From: Microbacterium sp.
GTDB lineage: Bacteria > Actinomycetota > Actinomycetes > Actinomycetales > Microbacteriaceae
Direction of reading: 5' to 3'
NCBI GenBank assembly: GCA_031277945.1
Contig: JAITLK010000003.1
Coordinates: 186,001-250,000, forward strand
Length of the DNA: 64,000 nt
A program made the position numbers and the translations under genes. This document shows, one piece after another, positions 25,971 through 32,472 of the stretch (position 1 is the stretch's first letter; each line of letters opens with the position of its first letter). The notes beneath the pieces were generated by a model that was not told the origin of the DNA, did no database searches, and worked only from the letters and a program-made list of their open reading frames with translations.

Positions 25971-26534
25971 TTATCCGTTCCTGCCCACGTTGTTAAGCAC
26001 CGGCCCGAGTGCAGCCGCAGCTTTGCGGTAGTTGTCCAACACCTCGCGGGTCAACGTCAGGCCTGGGCTGGACGTGACGTCACGCCGGAGACGTTCTAGA
26101 CGCACTGCAACCTCTGCGGACACATCGTCAATCAAATCCATGCTGTGCAGTCGCTTCGCCGCCTTTTCGAGCGTCGGCAACGCACCCACCTCCGCGCCGC
26201 TGCGCTCTATCGCCGCCGCCGCCGAAATTAGCAGTTCCCCATAGATCCGCTGCACCTCGTCCAGATTGGACACATAGATGGGATGGAGTGGCACCCTTCC
26301 GCCATCATAGGCACCGTTCTCGTCGGCACCTTCGACCGCCGGGATGTCTTCCGACCTCTCTGCTACCTCGATCGATTCGGTAACGAGTTTCAGAGTTGCA
26401 CCGAAACCGCTCGCCTCAGTGATCCGCTTCAAGACGGATCTGATCGTGCGACGGAACATGAACAGCCCTGCCACAACGACGAGCGGCCACGCGACGACTT
26501 TCACGTACTCCAGCACGAGCTCAGCGATCTCCAC
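25971..26534 (-). CDS. Membrane-anchored protein of unknown function
   Basis: A GTG start 6 nt after a CATACT box (TACTGGGTCGGTG context) gives 187 residues. One N-terminal membrane segment (about 8-28) is followed by a basic stretch (RRTIRSVLKR) and a soluble helical domain with an ERLRRDV segment. It is a single-gene unit with its own leaderless promoter, convergent with the PIN gene, so it is a candidate lysogeny gene. Family not recognised. Confidence 0.65.
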   Translation of the reverse strand: MEIAELVLEYVKVVAWPLVVVAGLFMFRRTIRSVLKRITEASGFGATLKLVTESIEVAERSEDIPAVEGADENGAYDGGRVPLHPIYVSNLDEVQRIYGELLISAAAAIERSGAEVGALPTLEKAAKRLHSMDLIDDVSAEVAVRLERLRRDVTSSPGLTLTREVLDNYRKAAAALGPVLNNVGRNG

Positions 26535-26552
26535 CGACCCAGTATGGCCGAC

Positions 26553-26744
26553 TCACACATCTCTCCGTGGCCGTCCGCCCTTGCGCGAGCGCATCAACCG
26601 ATCCACACGCAAGACATCGGACTCCCTGAACCGACCAGCCACAGTTCGTAGCCCAACCGGAGTTACGAGCCACCGTCGGATCGTGCGCTCATCACGGTCC
26701 ACCCGGGCAGCGGCTTCGCTCAACGTCAACCAACGATCCGCCAT
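26553..26744 (-). CDS. Small helix-turn-helix protein (excisionase/MerR-like)
   Basis: The protein has 63 residues. WLTLSEAAARVDRDERTIRRWL is a helix-turn-helix, followed by a wing-like LRTVAGRFRESDVLRVDRLM. It is shorter than MerR regulators and like excisionase-type DNA-binding proteins. It ends the early operon before the divergent accessory genes. Confidence 0.75.
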   Translation of the reverse strand: MADRWLTLSEAAARVDRDERTIRRWLVTPVGLRTVAGRFRESDVLRVDRLMRSRKGGRPRRDV

Positions 26745-26944
26745 CAGGCACCTGCTTCCGGCGGGTCCGGGACGTGCTCGAAGATGTTGCCGCAGTCCTC
26801 CCGCTTCTCAGCAACCACCAGACGCGAGCCGAGCCAGAACGCGACGTGCCCGGATGGCTCGAACGTGATCCGGTCCGCGGTCACGTTCCGCTCGCGCCCG
26901 CTCCACTTCGTGTAGCTGAACAGGCGTGGCTTCCGCTCACTCAT
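26744..26944 (-). CDS. Small hypothetical early protein
   Basis: The ATG at 26944 gives 66 residues with an aromatic, beta-like sequence (RLFSYTKWSG, HVAFWLGSRLVVAEKR). It overlaps the previous gene by 8 nt and the next by 1. Function unknown. Confidence 0.6.
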   Translation of the reverse strand: MSERKPRLFSYTKWSGRERNVTADRITFEPSGHVAFWLGSRLVVAEKREDCGNIFEHVPDPPEAGA

Positions 26945-27314
26945 CACGTCCTCCAATCGGCTGATCTGGGGCCGAGTCACACACACGGCCCTCCACTTCG
27001 AACATCCCGTCTTCATGAGTCGAACAGAACTCGGGATCGTCACCATCGGGAACGCACCCACCACCAATCGGCTGATCCGGTGCCTGAACCGCCAACCGCT
27101 GAGCCGTAGCCCGGAGTGCGAGCATCGTTTCCACATGCACCGAGTACGCAGCCACAGCAGCCTGCATCTGGCGGAACGAGCCGCCACCCCGGAGCGTGAT
27201 TGTCAGGTTGTCGAGATCCGCCTGCAACGCGTCAGCCGCGGCATGCACAGCGCGTGCAGCGTCTTCCTCAGGACGAGCCTGTGTCGGCTCCTCCCACAAC
27301 TTCGCGGCATCCAT
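26937..27314 (-). CDS. Hypothetical early protein with repeated DQPIGG motif
   Basis: The protein has 125 residues. The helical N-terminal two thirds are followed by two APDQPIGG copies flanking a short Cys-containing segment. The start shares a base with the upstream stop (TGATG). Function unknown. Confidence 0.58.
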   Translation of the reverse strand: MDAAKLWEEPTQARPEEDAARAVHAAADALQADLDNLTITLRGGGSFRQMQAAVAAYSVHVETMLALRATAQRLAVQAPDQPIGGGCVPDGDDPEFCSTHEDGMFEVEGRVCDSAPDQPIGGRDE

Positions 27315-28381
27315 CACTTGACCTCGCCTTCCGGGGCCTGAACCGGCGACGACGCAGCGGCACGCAGCGCCTCGATGTCGCGCCGGAGCGCGCGCACGAT
27401 ATCCTCGAACAGCTCGTTCGCTGAGCCGAAGTTCAGCGTGTACGCGCCGCTGCCGGCGAGCTTGCTCAGGAAGGCTTCGAGCGCCTCAACACCGGGCGCT
27501 TTGCCCTGTACGGATACGACAGCAGCACGCAGAGCGCGAGCAAGCTGCATCACCATCCCCACCGGCGAGTCCGCGGACCATGACCCCTTCCGATCCCAGG
27601 ACGCCACGAGCGCGTCTGCATCTGCGAGAAGCGCCTGCGCGTCGGGGGACGGTTCGCCCTGTACGGTACGACGGAAACCAGCAGCGAGGACGGCATCGGT
27701 GATCGCGTAGTCGTCGTACGTCCCGCTGCTGTAGCCGCCCATCGCCGCGTCCAGAATCGGGGCAACGACCTGCTCCAGCGCTTCCCGCTCGTCGTCGGTC
27801 GGAACCGCGTTGGGTAGTGTGCAGGGCATGACCGAATTCGACGCGTTCATGAGAAACCTGCCCTTCCTCGTCCTCACCCTCGGAATCGGCTCAGCACTGT
27901 CCTGGCTCGTGATTCGAGGGGCAGTGCTATCCGCCCTCCGCAAGCACTCCTCCGAACAAAACGAGGCACGCGAGGACTGAACGCCCGCCGGATTGTCTTC
28001 CGTGGTCGGGGCGTGCACCTCGATGTGTGTCGTGGTCGATGGGGCTCTCGGAGCGAAGAACGCGGGGAGCCCGGTCGGGGTGTGCGCCTTCTCGAACACA
28101 GCGCGGAGCCGGCGAATCTCGCTGATCAGAGCGAGAACCATCGACGGGTCAGCCGCCGCAATGTGCGCGGCGTTCGCGAGGCCACGCTCTCGCTCTGCGT
28201 CTTGACGATCCTCATCCTCGAACTTCATTCCTAGGACATCTGCCAGGCGGCGATCATCCGCGTAGATCGGACCGGTGTATACCCAGACATCTCCCGCTTC
28301 CCACGGACCCGGTGTCGCGTTCCGTGCGAGTTCTTCGATTGCAGCCAGCACACTTTCGCTCAGCTCACGCTCAGTGCTCAT
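27314..28381 (-). CDS. Ea22-like early protein, possibly two fused parts
   Basis: The frame encodes 355 residues. The first 95 resemble Ea22-type phage proteins (EELARNATPGPWEAGDVWVY, then ANAAHIAAADPSMVLALISEIRRLR). From about residue 185 a different helical domain starts (TDDEREALEQVVAPILDAAMGG). The linking part (about 134-185) is exactly antisense to a small + strand membrane gene, so it may be inserted DNA read through in frame. Alternatively two genes meet here, the second starting near 27829. Function unknown. Confidence 0.6.
   Translation of the reverse strand: MSTERELSESVLAAIEELARNATPGPWEAGDVWVYTGPIYADDRRLADVLGMKFEDEDRQDAERERGLANAAHIAAADPSMVLALISEIRRLRAVFEKAHTPTGLPAFFAPRAPSTTTHIEVHAPTTEDNPAGVQSSRASFCSEECLRRADSTAPRITSQDSAEPIPRVRTRKGRFLMNASNSVMPCTLPNAVPTDDEREALEQVVAPILDAAMGGYSSGTYDDYAITDAVLAAGFRRTVQGEPSPDAQALLADADALVASWDRKGSWSADSPVGMVMQLARALRAAVVSVQGKAPGVEALEAFLSKLAGSGAYTLNFGSANELFEDIVRALRRDIEALRAAASSPVQAPEGEVK
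27815..27827 (+). promoter_or_regulatory. Leaderless -10 box of the 50-residue membrane gene
   Basis: TAGTGT, exactly 7 nt, then ATG. Confidence 0.5.
27828..27980 (+). CDS. Small single-pass membrane protein, antisense in an early gene
   Basis: This 50-residue frame starts MTEFDAFMRNLPFLVLTLG. It has one clear membrane segment (about 11-33, ending in VIRGAVLS) and a charged C-terminal tail (RKHSSEQNEARED). Positive residues after the segment suggest an N-out, C-in orientation. A TAnnnT box 7 nt upstream gives it a promoter of its own. Size and topology suggest a lysogeny-expressed membrane effector such as an exclusion protein; this is inference. The opposite strand is also open. Confidence 0.6.
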   Translation: MTEFDAFMRNLPFLVLTLGIGSALSWLVIRGAVLSALRKHSSEQNEARED

Positions 28382-29330
28382 CGCTTCCTCCTGCGATAGG
28401 TGACCCCAACGCTGGGGTCATTTCCGGAATGGGGGTTGACACGACGGCCGATGTGCCGCCGGCGTCGGGTGCGTGCTCACGGCACTCGCACCCGGTGCAT
28501 TCGTCATGACGGCCGGCGACACAGGGCGAGCAGAGCGCCCGCACCGTCACGGGCCAGTCTTCGGCCGGGGTGATCGCGTACACGTCCCCCCAGAGCCCGT
28601 CATCGGCCTGCGAGTCAGCTTCCCACCCGCACTCCTCCTCGACGCACTCGTAATGGAACGGGCCACCACGGCGGCGAGGCGGGTGAACCCGGATCGACTT
28701 CGTGTCACACTCCGGGCACGGGACCGTCGCCCACCGAGGCTGATCATCGAACGGCCATCGCGCCGCGACGTCCGCGAGGGACCAATACCCGTCGGTGTCC
28801 CAGTCGGCCGGGTCGCCCGGGTGACGGGACAGGAACGCGTCAGCGAACGCCTGGACGTCCTCACCGTTCGCGAGCTCATCGAACCCGGACATGATCACGG
28901 CCACGAACCCGCGGGCGACGTCGTGCGCGGTGTCCGCGCCGGCGCCCGGCGCGAGCCTGTACCCCGACGTCGTCCCATCGATCAGGTCCGCCCAATCCCG
29001 CAGCACCCGGATCACATCCGCCGACGCATCGATCAGCATCGCCTCCACCGGGGCCGGGGCGATCGGCTTCGACGACGACACCAACACCCGGTCGTAGACC
29101 TGCGCCTTCGTCGGATCCGCTTTCGAACGCAGCAGCCCCACGATGTCCGGAGCATCCGACAACAGCCGCTGCAGGCGGAAGTAGCAGCGCGAGCACAGCA
29201 TCGCCCCGTCGCGAGCCTCCGCAGGCACGCACCCGCTGCAGGTGCCCGGGCCGTCGTCACCGAAGTCAGGGCATGCCGCGAAATGCACACCACGGACCAT
29301 GCAACCGCGAACACATACCCGATCCGTCAT
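28371..29330 (-). CDS. Zinc-ribbon-rich early protein
   Basis: The protein has 319 residues and about 20 cysteines in at least three clusters: CVRGC and CSGC...CSRC at the N-terminus, CPEC...CVEEECG near 210-235, and CSPC...CTGCECREH near the C-terminus. These are probable zinc knuckles. The middle (about 80-190) is helical. Similar multi-zinc proteins occur in actinophage early regions, with no known role. Its stop overlaps the next gene by 11 nt. Confidence 0.65.
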   Translation of the reverse strand: MTDRVCVRGCMVRGVHFAACPDFGDDGPGTCSGCVPAEARDGAMLCSRCYFRLQRLLSDAPDIVGLLRSKADPTKAQVYDRVLVSSSKPIAPAPVEAMLIDASADVIRVLRDWADLIDGTTSGYRLAPGAGADTAHDVARGFVAVIMSGFDELANGEDVQAFADAFLSRHPGDPADWDTDGYWSLADVAARWPFDDQPRWATVPCPECDTKSIRVHPPRRRGGPFHYECVEEECGWEADSQADDGLWGDVYAITPAEDWPVTVRALCSPCVAGRHDECTGCECREHAPDAGGTSAVVSTPIPEMTPALGSPIAGGSDEH

Positions 29331-29343
29331 GAGACACCGCCAA

Positions 29344-29377
29344 TTGCGCGAGCCCCTGCCAGCGTTATGGTGATCGC
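29344..29377 (+). promoter_or_regulatory. Leaderless promoter of the 29378 gene
   Basis: TTGCGC, 16 bp, TATGGT, then 6 nt to the ATG. Confidence 0.6.
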
Positions 29378-29578
29378 ATGGCAGAAGCGAGCTGGATCAT
29401 CCGTGTCGACGACCGTGAGCGGCACCTCACCGACGACGAACGTCGCGACCTTGAAGTCAACCTGAGGATTGCCGCCGCCAATCCACCGCTCAGCGTCCCC
29501 ATGAACTTCGGCAGCGAGGAGATCCTGCTTTACCCGGACACGGCTATCGAGTACATCCGAGTTGACGCGGAAGGCTGA
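29378..29578 (+). CDS. Small hypothetical protein against the early operon
   Basis: The protein has 66 residues. ASWIIRVDDRERHLTDDERRDLEV leads to a beta segment (SEEILLYPDTAIEYIRVD). No ribosome site; transcription should begin at the ATG. It is convergent with SSB and sits in the gap before the zinc-ribbon gene. The general plan (acidic helix, then hydrophobic strands) resembles the protein at 40778. Function unknown. Confidence 0.65.
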   Translation: MAEASWIIRVDDRERHLTDDERRDLEVNLRIAAANPPLSVPMNFGSEEILLYPDTAIEYIRVDAEG

Positions 29579-29582
29579 GCGC

Positions 29583-30059
29583 TCAGAAGGGCGTGTCATC
29601 GCCGAACCCTCCCTCTCCGCCCGGGACAGCCCAGCCCTCGGCGTCCGTCGGCTCCGGCGTGTACCCGCTCACCTGCGGCCGCTGGGCGCCGTTCGACGCG
29701 GCACGCGTGACCGACGCTGTCGCGTAGCGCAGCGAGGGGCCGATCTCGTCGATCTCCAGCTCGATCGCGGTCCGGTTCTGGCCCTCGCGGTCCTGGTATG
29801 TGCGCTGCTTCAGGCGGCCCGTCGCGATGACGCGGGAGCCCTTCGTGAGCGATCCGGCGACGTGCTCGGCGAATTCCCGCCACACGCTGCAGCGCAGGAA
29901 CAGGGGCTCGCCGTCCTTCCACTCGTTCGCCTGACGGTCGAAGGTGCGCGGCGTGGACGCGATCGTGAAGTTCGCCACCGGAAGACCGTTCTGCGTGTAC
30001 CGCAGCTCCGGGTCCGCGGTCAGGTTCCCCACGACGGTGATGGTCGTTTCGCCGGCCAT
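29583..30059 (-). CDS. ssb: Single-stranded DNA-binding protein
   Basis: The protein has 158 residues. The OB fold is clear ([20 protein letters not shown], then [15 protein letters not shown] and [18 protein letters not shown]). A Gly/Pro linker ends in the acidic tip FGDDTPF that recruits replication and repair partners. It coats single strands during phage replication and recombination. Confidence 0.95.
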   Translation of the reverse strand: MAGETTITVVGNLTADPELRYTQNGLPVANFTIASTPRTFDRQANEWKDGEPLFLRCSVWREFAEHVAGSLTKGSRVIATGRLKQRTYQDREGQNRTAIELEIDEIGPSLRYATASVTRAASNGAQRPQVSGYTPEPTDAEGWAVPGGEGGFGDDTPF

Positions 30060-30289
30060 CAGCGCTTCGCCTTCTCGATCGCGTCCGGGCGCCCCGCGGC
30101 GGACGGCTTCGGGGTGAGCGATTCCCGCACGGCGTCGATGTCGATGAAGCCGCTCACGATGAGCGCCTCCGACTGACGCACGAGCGTCGCACGCTGCGTG
30201 CCGCTCGACGTGCCCTTGCGCAGCTCGTCGGCGACGGCGTCGCGGATCTGCATGAACTCCGAAACGGGGATCTGGGTGTTCTTGGCCAT
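30059..30289 (-). CDS. Small early protein
   Basis: The ATG at 30289 behind AAGGAG gives 76 residues, helical, ending in a basic tail (DAIEKAKR). It shares its last base region with the SSB start. Function unknown; possibly a replication accessory. Confidence 0.62.
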   Translation of the reverse strand: MAKNTQIPVSEFMQIRDAVADELRKGTSSGTQRATLVRQSEALIVSGFIDIDAVRESLTPKPSAAGRPDAIEKAKR

Positions 30290-30306
30290 GTCTGGTCTCC
30301 TTCGAT

Positions 30307-30549
30307 TCATGCCGCGTGGGGCGGCTGGCTCTGGTTTCGGCGGAGCGCGACGCGCTGCACCTCGGTCTGACTCATGAACTCGCGGGCGATCCGGTCGCCC
30401 ATCGGGACGATGTTGCGGCGCTCGGCGAGCAGGGACCGGCGGGCGCCCTCCGCGATCGTCACGCGGGTTTGCAGCTCGGCGAGGAACTGGGAGAACTCCA
30501 GATCGGATGCGGTCGAGCGGTCAGAACGGGGTGTCGTCGTCATCGTCAT
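30307..30549 (-). CDS. Small helical early protein
   Basis: The ATG at 30549 gives 80 residues, overlapping the 3' end of the initiator-like gene by 29 nt. It has a helical core ([27 protein letters not shown]). Function unknown. Confidence 0.6.
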   Translation of the reverse strand: MTMTTTPRSDRSTASDLEFSQFLAELQTRVTIAEGARRSLLAERRNIVPMGDRIAREFMSQTEVQRVALRRNQSQPPHAA

Positions 30550-31198
30550 CACCGATCGCTTCCTCGTAGTCCGTGACCTGTCGGCCGTACCTGGCTTCCG
30601 CTACCCACCTGTCGTGGCGGCGGCGGGCTGTGCCGCAGGGACCGCAGTCCTTGAAAGCACCGTGCGGGTGATCCGGGCACCCGATGGGCGGGGCGTTGAG
30701 CAGCAGGGGACGTTCCGGCGGTGCCGGCGGTTGCTCGATGCGCTCGGCCCACTCGGCCCACAGCGACGCACTCGCCTCCTGCTCGGCCCGCACACGCTCC
30801 CGCGCCCGCACCTCCGCCCGCTCCCGCCCGCCCCCCATAGCCGCGAAGGTTCGCGAACGTTCGCGAACCGGCGGCGGAGGACAATCCGAGAACGCCACCC
30901 GCGCATCCACCCGCAGCGGGTGCCGCAGCGCAATCCACTCCCGACCCTCGTCCTCGTACAGATCCAGGAACCCGCACTCCGACAGCATCAGCAGATGCGT
31001 GAGCACGAGATCCGTCGCCGCCTCGCCCGGGAAGATGTCCGCCGCGATCAGCTCCGGCACCATCTCCCGCCGCCCCAGCGGATCCGTGAACGTCCACAGG
31101 CTGAACGCCGTGTACTTCGCTTCCCGCGGCGCCCGCAGGAACCCCGGGAACCGCAGATCCTCGGCGCCGATCTTCCGTAGCACGCTCTTCGTTGACAC
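30521..31198 (-). CDS. Replication initiator/helicase-loader-like protein with SSB-type tip
   Basis: A GTG start gives 225 residues. The N-terminal 100 look like a winged helix (EMVPELIAADIFPGEAATDLVLTHLLMLSECGFL). A charged helical middle precedes a zinc motif (CPDHPHGAFKDCGPCGTARR). The chain ends DDDDDDTPF, the acidic tip normally found on SSB. The gene contains a double TTCGCGAA palindrome, like an origin inside lambda O. Together these suggest the protein that opens the phage origin. The zinc motif and next residues are nearly repeated at the N-terminus of the 40742 gene. Confidence 0.62.
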   Translation of the reverse strand: MSTKSVLRKIGAEDLRFPGFLRAPREAKYTAFSLWTFTDPLGRREMVPELIAADIFPGEAATDLVLTHLLMLSECGFLDLYEDEGREWIALRHPLRVDARVAFSDCPPPPVRERSRTFAAMGGGRERAEVRARERVRAEQEASASLWAEWAERIEQPPAPPERPLLLNAPPIGCPDHPHGAFKDCGPCGTARRRHDRWVAEARYGRQVTDYEEAIGDDDDDDTPF

Positions 31199-31535
31199 CC
31201 TGGTCGTTCCCTCTCGCGAATCCGTCGAAACACAGGTCGACCGCAAGCTGCAGGTGCTGCTCGTCGACCCGGAAGCACTCCGTCCATCCCCGGCCGAGGA
31301 ACAGCAACCCCTCGGCCTCACCGGCGTTCGTGAACGCGGCCGGGAACCAGCGCCGCAGAATGGTCAGCGCCTCCCGCTCCCACGTCGCATCCGTGCCACG
31401 TGCAAGGACCAGCACCTGGCCGCCGGAATGCACCATCATCTGCACCCGCTCAAACCGCCACGCCCGCCCCACCTTCAGTACCCCGGCGTGCGGCCAGTAG
31501 ACGACATACGTCATCGCATACGTCGGAAGGCTCAT
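30549..31535 (-). CDS. GIY-YIG-like protein with unexpectedly long open frame
   Basis: The ATG overlaps the upstream stop (ATGA). The first 115 residues look like a GIY-YIG/T5orf172-type nuclease fold: TYVVYWPHAGVLKVGRAWRF, then WEREALTILRRWFPAAF and FLFLGRGWTECF-like strands. The frame then stays open for about 650 nt inside the initiator-like gene in another phase, giving Gly/Ala/Arg-rich sequence that does not look like a folded protein. The real product may end near 31190 after loss of a stop, or the overlap may be genuine. The boundary is uncertain. Confidence 0.5.
   Translation of the reverse strand: MSLPTYAMTYVVYWPHAGVLKVGRAWRFERVQMMVHSGGQVLVLARGTDATWEREALTILRRWFPAAFTNAGEAEGLLFLGRGWTECFRVDEQHLQLAVDLCFDGFARGNDQGVNEERATEDRRRGSAVPGVPAGAAGSEVHGVQPVDVHGSAGAAGDGAGADRGGHLPGRGGDGSRAHASADAVGVRVPGSVRGRGSGVDCAAAPAAGGCAGGVLGLSSAAGSRTFANLRGYGGRAGAGGGAGAGACAGRAGGECVAVGRVGRAHRATAGTAGTSPAAQRPAHRVPGSPARCFQGLRSLRHSPPPPRQVGSGSQVRPTGHGLRGSDR
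30848..30869. repeat. 22-bp perfect palindrome of two TTCGCGAA elements, candidate origin
   Basis: Two TTCGCGAA units separated by CG and bounded by GG and CC form a perfect inverted repeat inside the initiator-like gene, at the link between its winged-helix and zinc parts. A weaker third element (CGCGAAGG) lies 6 bases to the left. The place matches iteron origins within initiator genes of lambdoid phages. Confidence 0.6.
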
Positions 31536-32017
31536 GCGATCAGCTCCCACAGCGTGCGGGCAACGCCCGCGGCCGAAACCGGTTCACCGCAGCTCGCGCA
31601 CAGGCGCGGACGCCGCGGCCGGGACGGCATGTCCCAGCCACCGCGGGCCGGACGCTCGCCCACGACACGCATGCCGGCGGCACGGAGCGAAGCGCCCGTC
31701 TCACCCTCCTGCGTGTACGTGATCAACCGCTCCCACCCGAGCTCGCGCGCAGCGCGCCACGCGGCACGGATGAGCATCGAGTTGGCGTTGCGGGTGCCGT
31801 CCGTCGCCGTGCGAGTGAGCTCCACCGTGTACGCCTCGCCCGACGCGATCGCGCGCGCCTTCGGACGCTCCACCGTCGCGACACCCACCAGCACGTCACC
31901 GTCGGCGACGCCAAGGCTGAAGATGTGGATCTCAGGCGCGAAGTGGTGCCGATGGTGAGCATCGATGAACTCGCACGCCTGAGCCTTTGTCACCGGGACA
32001 ACCCGCAGCGCGCTCAC
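31532..32017 (-). CDS. Mom/XF1762-like GNAT-fold protein
   Basis: A GTG start overlapping the HNH stop gives 161 residues. The pattern HRHHFAPEIHIFSLGV, then LVGVATVERPKARA, ELTRTATDG, NSMLIRAAWRAARELG and ITYTQEGETGASLRAAGM is that of the XF1762/Mom-like family. Mu Mom in this group modifies adenines in DNA. A C-terminal CASCGEP zinc-like end is extra. It lies with two methyltransferases and an HNH gene, which suggests a DNA-modification module. Activity is inferred. Confidence 0.72.
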   Translation of the reverse strand: MSALRVVPVTKAQACEFIDAHHRHHFAPEIHIFSLGVADGDVLVGVATVERPKARAIASGEAYTVELTRTATDGTRNANSMLIRAAWRAARELGWERLITYTQEGETGASLRAAGMRVVGERPARGGWDMPSRPRRPRLCASCGEPVSAAGVARTLWELIA

Positions 32018-32472
32018 GACGGAACCTCCATCGGGAACATCGCCAGCACGACGCGCTGCCAGTCGGTGAGGTCGAGGCCGGCGGCCTCGGCGAACGCGAC
32101 CGCGGGCGGCCCCGCTACCCGCCGCCGCACATCATCCGACGCGTTCACGTACCAGGCGCCGTCGTGGCCCAGGTATGGGGTCTGCTGCACCCGGGCGAGG
32201 GTCTTCTCGTTCGTCGCATGCGCCTCGACGCGGTGCCCGCACGCGATCAGCTCGGCGCGCGTCTTCTTGTCGGCGCGCTCCTTCGCCTCATTGCAGAGAC
32301 CGCACGCGGCGATCAGGTTCGACGGGTGATCGAGCATCTGCGACCCACCACGGCCACGGTTCGCCCGGTGGTCCGCGGTGGTCGCTTCGATCTGGCAGAT
32401 CGGGAGGCGCAGCTGGCAGCGGCCACCGTCTCGGGTGATGATGCGGTCCTTGCGCTGACGTGACACGGTCAT
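32014..32472 (-). CDS. HNH endonuclease
   Basis: The protein has 152 residues. An N-terminal basic helix (VSRQRKDRIITRDGGRC) is followed by the HNH core DHRANRGRGG...NLIAACGLCNEAKE. The start overlaps the cytosine methyltransferase stop (ATGA). It may be a homing-type or replication-linked nuclease. Confidence 0.82.
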   Translation of the reverse strand: MTVSRQRKDRIITRDGGRCQLRLPICQIEATTADHRANRGRGGSQMLDHPSNLIAACGLCNEAKERADKKTRAELIACGHRVEAHATNEKTLARVQQTPYLGHDGAWYVNASDDVRRRVAGPPAVAFAEAAGLDLTDWQRVVLAMFPMEVPS

